Part shown: piece after piece, positions 26,597-33,681 of the stretch | Layout of the letters: every line of letters begins with the position of its first letter | Position numbering within the stretch: the first letter of the stretch is position 1 | Assembly (NCBI RefSeq): GCF_024399315.1 | Contig: NZ_CP075170.1 | Span: forward strand, 2,976,001-3,040,000 | Origin: Chryseobacterium sp. MA9 | Lineage (GTDB): Bacteria; Bacteroidota; Bacteroidia; Flavobacteriales; Weeksellaceae | Reading direction: 5' to 3' | Length of the DNA stretch: 64,000 nucleotides | Program-made: the position numbers and the translations under genes | Notes under the pieces: model-generated | Database searches by the model: none | Told to the model about the DNA's origin: nothing | The model's input: only the letters and a program-made list of their open reading frames with translations

Positions 26597-26626
26597 TTTG
26601 AACTAATGCTTAAAAAATTAAATTTG
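26597..26626 (+). promoter_or_regulatory. Promoter of the flexirubin plus-strand operon
   Basis: TTTG at 26597-26600 and TAAATTTG (TAnnTTTG) at 26619-26626, spaced 18 bp, match the Bacteroidota sigma-70-type consensus. The first gene starts at 26646, so the 5' leader would be only about 10-15 nt. Confidence 0.6.
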
Positions 26627-26645
26627 CAGACTTGATTCACATGCA

Positions 26646-29600
26646 ATGCATCGTTTTTTTATATTTTTATATTATCTGATCTCCAGAAATAAAATCCTAT
26701 CTGTACTTACAGCCTTAGGAATTGCTGTTTTATGCCTGTTTTTTGCATCAAAGATCAATTTTGAGGAAGATATCAATCAGATCATTCCTAAAAATGAAAA
26801 ATCTGATCTTACGGCAAAGGTTCTTAAGCAGCTTAATTTTTCGGATAAGATCATCGTTATTATAGAGAATAAATCCGGTGAAGACAGCTTCCAGCTTTCG
26901 GAAACGGCAGATACTTTTTTGCAGAAGATAGAGCCTCTACACAAGTATATAGGTTCCGTTCAGGGCAAAGTGAATGATAATGAGATTTCAGAAACATTTG
27001 ATTTCGTCAGCCAAAACTTACCTTTATTCCTTAATGAAAATGATTATAAGGAAATTGACCGCAAACTTCTGAAAGACAGTATTGCCAAACAGGTAGAGAA
27101 TAATTATATCTCGCTGGTTTCTCCAACTAGTCTTGTTACCAAGGAGTTTATCAAAAAAGATCCCTTGGGGCTTACTTTTTTAGGAATTAAAAAATTAAAT
27201 GCATTAAACATCAGCAAAGACTTCAAGCTTGAAGACAGCTATATTGTAACCAAAGACGGGAAAAACCTATTACTTTTTATTGATCCGAAAAACAAGAGTA
27301 ATGACACGAAAGCCAATGAAGTTTTTGTAGATCAGCTCAACTCAATAAAAGAAGGCATTAATAAACAGTTCAAGGGAAAAACAGAGATCAGCTATTTCGG
27401 TTCTCCGGTGATTGCCGTGGCCAATGCCCAACAGATCAAAAAAGATATTCAGAATACGGTAGTCATTTCTATGACGGTGCTTTTGGTTCTTCTGATCTAT
27501 TATTTCAGAAATTTCTTTACGCCCATCATCGTCTTTTTACCAACAGTATTTTCCGTACTGCTTGCCCTACTTGTTCTTTATTTTATTAAAGATAAAATTT
27601 CAGCGATTTCATTAAGTGTAGGAGCCATTCTGATCGGGATTACGATAGATTACGCCCTGCACATTCTTACCCATTATAAGCATAACAATAATATTGAAGA
27701 GCTTTACAAAGAGATCACCCAGCCTATTATATTAAGTAGTGCAACGACGGCTGTTTCATTCCTGTGTTTGGTTTTTGTACGTTCTGAAGCGTTGAAAGAC
27801 CTCGGGCTTTTTGCTGCTATCACCGTCATTCTCTCTTCAGTTTCAGCATTAATTATCGTTCCTCAACTCTATAAACCCAAAGAAAAAGGAGAACACCTCA
27901 ACACGAATTTCATTGACAAGATAGGATCTTATCCTTATGAGAAAAACAAACCTTTGATTATAGGATGCTCTATCATCATTCTTGCCTGCCTTTTTGGATT
28001 CAGACATGTAGGTTTCAATGAAGACATTGGTGATCTTAATTATATTCCAAAAGATCTGAAAATCAGTGAAGCCAAACTACAAAAGCTTTCTGACATTACT
28101 TCAAAATCTATTTACACCATCTCTTATGGAAATTCTGAAGAGGAGGCATTAACCAGAAATTCTGAACTGAGCAACTTCCTTGAAAAAGAGAAAAAAGAAG
28201 GCAAAATATTAAGCTACAATTCTATCGGAAGCATTGTTCTTTCGGAAAAAGATCAGCAAAAAAAGATTGAGAAATGGAACACCTTCTGGAATGATTCTAA
28301 GAAAAATCAGACTATTTCCGAATTGGTTAGTAATGGAAACAAATTTGGGTTCAACGGTTCAGCTTTTGACAACTTCAATGAGGTTTTGCATAAAAACTAT
28401 GCTGCATTGAGCCTGAAAGACTATGAAAAAGTAAAGGCTCTTCAGATCTCAGAATTCATGAGCAGCGAAAATGGTTTTTACACGGTTTCCAATGTGGTAA
28501 AAGTAGACGAAAATAAGAGAGATGCCTTCATCAAAGATATTGAAAAGAAACATGATGCTCTTGCCATTGACCGCCAGCAGATGAACGAAAATTTCCTCGG
28601 CTTGCTGAAGAGAGATTTCAATACGTTAATCAATTATTCTCTTTTAGCAATTGTTCTGACAATTATTGTGTTTTTCAGAAATCTTGAATTAACAATTCTT
28701 ACCATGTTCCCGATTGTTTTAACGGGAATTGTAACAGCGGGAATTCTTTATTTCTTAGGATTAGAACTCAATATTTTCAGTACCGTAGTATGTACATTGG
28801 TTTTTGGGGTTGGGGATGATTTCAGTATCTTCCTGACGCAGGCTATGCAAAAAGAACATACAACAGGTAAAAATGAATTACCCACCTACAGAACATCCAT
28901 TATTCTTGCGGTTTTCACTACCATTCTTTCCATTGGGTCTCTGATCTTTGCCAAGCATCCGGCGCTGCATTCTTTAGCATTAGTAGCCCTGATCGGAATG
29001 TTTTCTGTGATTATTATTACCTCTACCTTATATCCTTTCTGGTTCAGATTATTCATTACCAACCGGGCGAAGAAAGGCCTTTCTCCCATTACTTTCAGAC
29101 TGTTTTTACGGGCTGTATTTTCGTTTTTATATTACGGATTGGGAGGATTGGTATTTTCAGCTTTCGGAAGTTTATTTATTAAAAATGCCAAAGGAAAAAC
29201 ATTAGACATTATCAAACTGATTCTGGCTAAGTTCTTAACATCAGTACTTTATTTAACACCTTTTGTTAAGAAAAGAGTCATTAAAAATACAGCTGAAGAT
29301 TTCAGCAAACCGGCTGTTATTATTGCCAATCATACCTCTTTCTTAGATACCCTGGCCATTGCCATGACTACCCACAAAATCATCTATCTGGTGAATGACT
29401 GGGTATATGAGTCTCCTGTTTTCGGAAAACTGGTAAAAGCTCTGGGCTTCTATCCGGTTTCACAGGGAATTGAAAATGGAATGGATAAGCTGAAAGAAAA
29501 GATTGCACAGGGATACTCCCTAGTTGTTTTCCCTGAAGCAGAACGTTCTTATACCAATGATGTCAAAAGATTCCATAAAGGAGCGTTTTATCTTGCAGAG

Positions 29601-30299
29601 CAATTCGGGCTGGACGTCCTTCCGCTTTACATTCATGGTAATTCTGAAGTATTACCGAAGGGAGATTTTATTATTTATGATGGAAGCATTACCGTAAAAG
29701 TAGGCAGCAGAATTAGCAAAGACGATATAAGTTTCGGGAAAAACTATTCTGAAAGAACAAAGAAGATCAATGCTTATTTCAGAGAAGAGTTTGCAAAACT
29801 GAGAGAAGAGATCGAGAATGAAAATTATTTCAAAAAGAAACTGTTCCTGAGCTATCTTTATAAAGACAGTGAAGTGGTAAAAGAAGTAAAAGAAGACTTC
29901 AACACCAAAAAATCAGTATATTTCGAACTGAATAAGCATATTTCCAATGAAGCCAACATCCTTCATATGGCCGATGATTTTGGACAGAAAGATGCTTTAT
30001 TGACTTTATACCAGGCCAGCCGAAGAATTTTTTCTCTAATAAAAAGTGATGAAAAAAGAGCAATAGCTTCACACAGCTATCTGGTAAAAAGAAGAAAGAT
30101 ACAGTATATAAAAGACTTTTCAGAAGTGACTAAAAAGATTGATGTTCTTTTGATCTCACATGATAATTTTAGCTTCAATGATATTCAGGTTCTTCCTGAG
30201 ACAATCATTTTTGTCAATACAAAGAACGCTTCGTTTGAAAATGAGAACTATACGCTGAAATTTAGTTCTGAGTCATTAAAAGTATTTAAAACTAAATAA
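26646..30299 (+). CDS. RND/MMPL transporter fused to PlsC acyltransferase and a degenerate methyltransferase-like domain
   Basis: 1217 residues. Residues ~1-840 are an MMPL/RND permease with two six-helix bundles separated by large periplasmic loops; the motifs are ILIGITIDYALHILTHYKH and FGVGDDFSIFLTQAM. Residues ~850-1080 are a PlsC-type acyltransferase with NHTSFLDT (H-x4-D) and FPEAERSYTNDVKRFHKGAF. Residues ~1085-1217 resemble a worn-down class I methyltransferase: ILHMADDFGQKDALLTL sits where DIGCGYG would be, then SDEKRAIASHSYL. First gene of the flexirubin locus; similar fusions occur in aryl-polyene clusters. Likely role: moving and acylating the pigment or its precursor at the inner membrane. 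Confidence 0.85.
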   Translation: MHRFFIFLYYLISRNKILSVLTALGIAVLCLFFASKINFEEDINQIIPKNEKSDLTAKVLKQLNFSDKIIVIIENKSGEDSFQLSETADTFLQKIEPLHKYIGSVQGKVNDNEISETFDFVSQNLPLFLNENDYKEIDRKLLKDSIAKQVENNYISLVSPTSLVTKEFIKKDPLGLTFLGIKKLNALNISKDFKLEDSYIVTKDGKNLLLFIDPKNKSNDTKANEVFVDQLNSIKEGINKQFKGKTEISYFGSPVIAVANAQQIKKDIQNTVVISMTVLLVLLIYYFRNFFTPIIVFLPTVFSVLLALLVLYFIKDKISAISLSVGAILIGITIDYALHILTHYKHNNNIEELYKEITQPIILSSATTAVSFLCLVFVRSEALKDLGLFAAITVILSSVSALIIVPQLYKPKEKGEHLNTNFIDKIGSYPYEKNKPLIIGCSIIILACLFGFRHVGFNEDIGDLNYIPKDLKISEAKLQKLSDITSKSIYTISYGNSEEEALTRNSELSNFLEKEKKEGKILSYNSIGSIVLSEKDQQKKIEKWNTFWNDSKKNQTISELVSNGNKFGFNGSAFDNFNEVLHKNYAALSLKDYEKVKALQISEFMSSENGFYTVSNVVKVDENKRDAFIKDIEKKHDALAIDRQQMNENFLGLLKRDFNTLINYSLLAIVLTIIVFFRNLELTILTMFPIVLTGIVTAGILYFLGLELNIFSTVVCTLVFGVGDDFSIFLTQAMQKEHTTGKNELPTYRTSIILAVFTTILSIGSLIFAKHPALHSLALVALIGMFSVIIITSTLYPFWFRLFITNRAKKGLSPITFRLFLRAVFSFLYYGLGGLVFSAFGSLFIKNAKGKTLDIIKLILAKFLTSVLYLTPFVKKRVIKNTAEDFSKPAVIIANHTSFLDTLAIAMTTHKIIYLVNDWVYESPVFGKLVKALGFYPVSQGIENGMDKLKEKIAQGYSLVVFPEAERSYTNDVKRFHKGAFYLAEQFGLDVLPLYIHGNSEVLPKGDFIIYDGSITVKVGSRISKDDISFGKNYSERTKKINAYFREEFAKLREEIENENYFKKKLFLSYLYKDSEVVKEVKEDFNTKKSVYFELNKHISNEANILHMADDFGQKDALLTLYQASRRIFSLIKSDEKRAIASHSYLVKRRKIQYIKDFSEVTKKIDVLLISHDNFSFNDIQVLPETIIFVNTKNASFENENYTLKFSSESLKVFKTK

Positions 30300-30341
30300 T
30301 AAATATGAAAAACATATTTTTGTAAACGCTAAAGAAAACTA

Positions 30342-31256
30342 ATGAAGAAAAATATACTTGTCATATATTATTCACAAACCGGACAACTCGAAGATATCGT
30401 GAGAAACATAGCCCAACCTTTTGAAGCTAAAAAGGAAGCTTATGATATTACGTATTACAACATTCAGCTAAAGGAAGATTTTCCTTTTCCCTGGCCAGGT
30501 GATGTTTTTTTCAATACCTTTCCAGAGTCTTATTTACAGATTCCAAAAGAAATTCTGCCTCCTTCGGAAGAAATTCTGAACAAAAAGTATGACCTCATCC
30601 TTTTCGGATATCAGGTATGGTATCTCACACCATCCATCCCTATCATTTCATTTTTAAAGAGTGGTTATGCAGAACGCATCCTTAAAGATACATCTGTAGT
30701 CACTATCTCCGGAACCAGAAATATGTGGATGCTGTCTCAGGAGAAATTAAAGGTATACTTAAGAGATTTACAGGCAAAACTTGTGGGGAATATTGCATTG
30801 GTAGACAGACATGACAATTATACCAGTGTATTAACCATTCTTCGATGGCTTACAACAGGCCAAAAAGAAAAATCAGGAATGCTTCCTGCTGCAGGAGTTT
30901 CCGATGAAGAAATCACAGGTTCGGTAAAGTATGGCGAGATTATTGAAAGACACTTTAGCAATAACGACCTTAATAATTTGCAGCCGGAGCTTGTGAAAAA
31001 TGGAGCGATTGAAATTCGCCCATTTTTAGTACGCGTAGAAAAGGTGGGAAATAAAATATTTACAGTATGGTCTAACCTGATTATCAAGAAAAAAGAGAAA
31101 CGTCCATTGCTGATAAAATTCTTTAAGGTATATTTGATGGCAGCGATATGGATCATCTCACCTGTCGTTTTAGTTTTACACCTGCTTACAACCCCTATAT
31201 TTTGGTTTAAAAGACAAAAACAAAAAAGATATTTACAAGGAATTAATTTAAAATAG
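30342..31256 (+). CDS. darA: Dialkylresorcinol condensing enzyme DarA
   Basis: 304 residues. The N-terminal flavodoxin-like fold begins KNILVIYYSQTGQLEDIVRN (phosphate-loop-like SQTG), with LILFGYQVWYLTPSIPIISF in the next strand. The C-terminus has basic and hydrophobic stretches (FLMAAIWIISPVVLVLHLL is cut here), probably membrane-associated. DarA acts with DarB to condense two fatty-acyl-derived units into the cyclohexanedione/dialkylresorcinol ring. It starts 42 nt after the RND fusion and ends just before darB (start at 31258), matching known darA-darB order. The resorcinol is the alcohol half of flexirubin. Confidence 0.88.
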   Translation: MKKNILVIYYSQTGQLEDIVRNIAQPFEAKKEAYDITYYNIQLKEDFPFPWPGDVFFNTFPESYLQIPKEILPPSEEILNKKYDLILFGYQVWYLTPSIPIISFLKSGYAERILKDTSVVTISGTRNMWMLSQEKLKVYLRDLQAKLVGNIALVDRHDNYTSVLTILRWLTTGQKEKSGMLPAAGVSDEEITGSVKYGEIIERHFSNNDLNNLQPELVKNGAIEIRPFLVRVEKVGNKIFTVWSNLIIKKKEKRPLLIKFFKVYLMAAIWIISPVVLVLHLLTTPIFWFKRQKQKRYLQGINLK

Positions 31257-31257
31257 A

Positions 31258-32397
31258 ATGTACGACGTATTTATAACAAAAGCATCAAAATACTTACCCA
31301 ATGAGCCGGTAGCGAATGATGAAATGGAGACTTATCTTGGGCTTATCAATGATGCGCCATCCAAAGCAAAATCACTTATCCTAAGAAATAATAAAATCAC
31401 GACAAGATACTACGCTTTAGATAAAGAAGGAAACCCTACGCACTCTAACGCGCAGCTTACAGCAAAAGCAATCGAAGGACTTTTTGACGAACATTTCAAA
31501 AAGGAAGACATGAAATTATTATCCGTAGGAACTACTTCACCAGACCAGATACAGCCTTCTCACGCTTCTATGGTGCATGGTGAGCTGAACATCGGAAAAT
31601 CTATTGAGATTAATACCTCAACTGGTCTTTGCAACTCAGGAATGAACGCCCTAAATTATGGATTCCTTTCTGTAAAAGCCGGTGTACAGGAAAGTGCAGT
31701 ATGTGCAGGTTCCGAAAGAATGTCTGCATGGATGACAGCTGATAAATTCAACCATGAGGCTGAAAATTTAAAATTACTGGAAGAAAGACCTATCATTGCT
31801 TTCAAAAGAGAATTCCTGAGATGGATGCTTTCTGACGGAGCGGGTGCTTTCCTTTTGCAAAACAAACCGAGAGAAAACGGTATTTCTTTAAAAGTAGAAT
31901 TCATTGATTTCTATTCTTACGCACACGAAATTGAAGCATGTATGTATGCAGGATGTGATAAGCTGGAAGACGGAAGCCTTAAGTCATGGGCTGATTACCC
32001 TTCTGATGAATGGTTGAAGCAATCTATTTTTGCCATCAAACAGGACACTAAAATCCTTGATAAATATATCCTTGTAAAAGGAGCAGAAAGTTTAAGATCT
32101 TCTTTTGACAAACATAATTTGGATCCGGAAAAAATTGATCACGTATTGGCTCATATTTCTTCAGGTTATTTCAAAGACGGACTGAAAGAAGAATTTGCTA
32201 AAAAAGGAATGGATTTCCCTGCAGAAAAATGGTTCTACAATCTTTCTGAGGTTGGAAACATCGGAGCAGGATCTATTTTTATTGCCCTTGAAGAATTGAT
32301 GAATTCCGGGACATTGAAAAAAGGAGAAAAAGTACTTCTTTGTGTTCCTGAAAGTGGAAGATTCGCTTATTCATGTGCTTTACTAACGGTTTGCTAA
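31258..32397 (+). CDS. darB: KAS III-like ketosynthase DarB
   Basis: 379 residues, thiolase fold of the FabH type. Active-site Cys125 lies in STGLCNSGMNALNYGF, His in HVLAHISSGYF and Asn in YNLSEVGNIGAGS, so the Cys-His-Asn triad is complete. DarB extends a beta-ketoacyl thioester and, with DarA, closes the dialkylresorcinol ring. It begins 1 nt after the darA stop and its TAA overlaps the next ATG (TAATG at 32395-32399), indicating translational coupling. Function by homology to studied DarB enzymes; acyl-chain preference unknown. Confidence 0.9.
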   Translation: MYDVFITKASKYLPNEPVANDEMETYLGLINDAPSKAKSLILRNNKITTRYYALDKEGNPTHSNAQLTAKAIEGLFDEHFKKEDMKLLSVGTTSPDQIQPSHASMVHGELNIGKSIEINTSTGLCNSGMNALNYGFLSVKAGVQESAVCAGSERMSAWMTADKFNHEAENLKLLEERPIIAFKREFLRWMLSDGAGAFLLQNKPRENGISLKVEFIDFYSYAHEIEACMYAGCDKLEDGSLKSWADYPSDEWLKQSIFAIKQDTKILDKYILVKGAESLRSSFDKHNLDPEKIDHVLAHISSGYFKDGLKEEFAKKGMDFPAEKWFYNLSEVGNIGAGSIFIALEELMNSGTLKKGEKVLLCVPESGRFAYSCALLTVC

Positions 32398-32828
32398 TGG
32401 AAAACAGACTGCCCACATCTGATAAAGATTTCGTAGAAAGCCTTATTCCGCAACGGTTTCCCTTTGTGATGGTTCATGAGCTATCAGATTATTCTGAAAA
32501 CCATCTTTTATCCGGTTTTGAAATCAAAGAAGATAATCTTTTCATCCAGGACGGATTATTTCAAGCTTCAGGGCTTATTGAGCATCAGGCACAGAGTGTG
32601 GCCTTGCATACAGGATATAAATATTATCTGTTGGGGAAAGATGCCCCAACCGGATATATCGGAGCCATCAAATCTTTTGAAGCTGAAATGCTGCCTAAAG
32701 TAGGAGATCATCTGAAATCTGAAGTAACAATCCTCAATGAAATAATGGGAGTAACCCTTGTGGATATCGTTACAAAACTGAACGGTGAAGTGATTGCAAA
32801 ATCTCAAATGAAAACCGCTGTAAAATAA
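32397..32828 (+). CDS. 3-hydroxyacyl-ACP dehydratase-like hotdog protein
   Basis: 143 residues from the ATG at 32397, which overlaps the darB stop; the Met at 32373 lies inside darB. FabZ-like hotdog: LIPQRFPFVMVHELSDY replaces the usual LPHRYPFL, and FQASGLIEHQAQSVALHTGY carries the Glu/Gln helix. The catalytic GHFPGxP loop is missing, as in ApeP-type dehydratase-like proteins of aryl polyene clusters. It may dehydrate polyene or resorcinol intermediates, or act as a binding partner for the next hotdog protein, which has the same layout. Confidence 0.72.
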   Translation: MENRLPTSDKDFVESLIPQRFPFVMVHELSDYSENHLLSGFEIKEDNLFIQDGLFQASGLIEHQAQSVALHTGYKYYLLGKDAPTGYIGAIKSFEAEMLPKVGDHLKSEVTILNEIMGVTLVDIVTKLNGEVIAKSQMKTAVK

Positions 32829-32835
32829 ACTGGAA

Positions 32836-33279
32836 ATGGAAATAAAGGAAGAGAATATCATCAATATACACAACTTTTTACCGCATCGCGAACCGATGCT
32901 TATGGCAGACTATATTCTGGAACTGACCAAAGAAAAAGTAGTGACTTCCTTTGAAATAAAAGAAGATAACATATTTGTTCACAACAATGAGTTTGCTGAA
33001 GCCGGATTAATTGAAAATCTGGCACAAACCTGCTCTTCTATTCTTGGACAAAGCTTCTTTGAAAATCCTGAAGCAGATACAAAAGTAATCGGGTTTATTA
33101 CCAATATCAAGAAAATTGAAATATTTGCCCTTCCAAAAGTAAATGACAAAATCATTTCCAAAGCCTCACTTATCTCACAGTTTGAGAACATCTGCCACAT
33201 CTTCTGTGAAACTTTTAATAATGATGAGTTATTGATCAGAGCGGAAATCAACCTGTTTATTCAGGAAGTAAAATCATAA
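32836..33279 (+). CDS. 3-hydroxyacyl-ACP dehydratase-like hotdog protein, second copy
   Basis: 147 residues, 7 nt after the previous hotdog gene. IHNFLPHREPMLMADYILEL and FAEAGLIENLAQTCSSILGQ match its neighbour's design; the GHFPG loop is again absent. The pair is probably a tandem duplication that now forms a hetero-oligomer (inference). Last gene of the first flexirubin plus-strand transcript, followed by a strong terminator at 33302-33331. Confidence 0.72.
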   Translation: MEIKEENIINIHNFLPHREPMLMADYILELTKEKVVTSFEIKEDNIFVHNNEFAEAGLIENLAQTCSSILGQSFFENPEADTKVIGFITNIKKIEIFALPKVNDKIISKASLISQFENICHIFCETFNNDELLIRAEINLFIQEVKS

Positions 33280-33301
33280 AGATCAATTCAACATAGAATA
33301 G

Positions 33302-33331
33302 AAAAGCTGTACGTTTTGTACAGCTTTTTTT
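33302..33331 (+). terminator. Terminator after the dar operon
   Basis: Perfect 11-base arms AAAAGCTGTAC / GTACAGCTTTT, loop GTTTT, followed by a T-run. It lies 22 nt after the second hotdog gene. Confidence 0.85.
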
Positions 33332-33561
33332 GTTGTTAACCATTTTATATTCTCTAATAGATCAGTGAAAATTTGTGCAATCCATTTGTGCCTTTGTGAT
33401 TACAATTAAGTTTTAGCTAAAGTCCACTCCCATTTAAATGATTACAAAATCTTTACAATAAAAAATATTTATTTTTTATTTATTTTCAAATTAATCAGAT
33501 CCACGATAATACAACTGATAACCAAACTGATACAAATAAAGAACCTCATCATACAATGAAT

Positions 33562-33577
33562 TATTTCACGTGAAACA
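33562..33577. other. parS-like ParB-binding site
   Basis: TATTTCACGTGAAACA matches the widely conserved chromosomal parS 16-mer TGTTTCACGTGAAACA at 15 of 16 positions (A instead of G at position 2). It is intergenic. A half site CGTGAAAC recurs 20 bp downstream at 33589-33596. Confidence 0.6.
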
Positions 33578-33631
33578 TTGGGAAAATCCGTGAAACCCTG
33601 ATCATCAGAGAGAAACAGTTTTAAACAATAA

Positions 33632-33659
33632 AAAAGCGGAACATTTCTGTCCCGCTTTT
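33632..33659 (-). terminator. Terminator of the M16 peptidase gene
   Basis: Arms AAAAGCGG and CCGCTTTT around a 12-base loop, with a plus-strand A-run at its left, 22 nt beyond the stop at 33682. Confidence 0.7.
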
Positions 33660-33681
33660 ATCATTATTTTTAACAAAAGGA

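Larger units (their letters stand above)
33280..33681. other. 402-bp intergenic region with two terminators and a parS-like site
   Basis: No credible ORF. It contains the terminator of the dar transcript, a stretch with three TTTGTG copies near 33371-33397, a perfect TTTCACGTGAAA palindrome within a parS-like 16-mer, and the terminator of the M16 peptidase gene. Confidence 0.65.

Noticed and set aside
33360..33440. TTTGTG repeats and TTTAGCTAAA resembling Bacteroidota intergenic repeats
   Set aside because: Three short copies without clear arms; too weak to define as a repeat element from this window alone.
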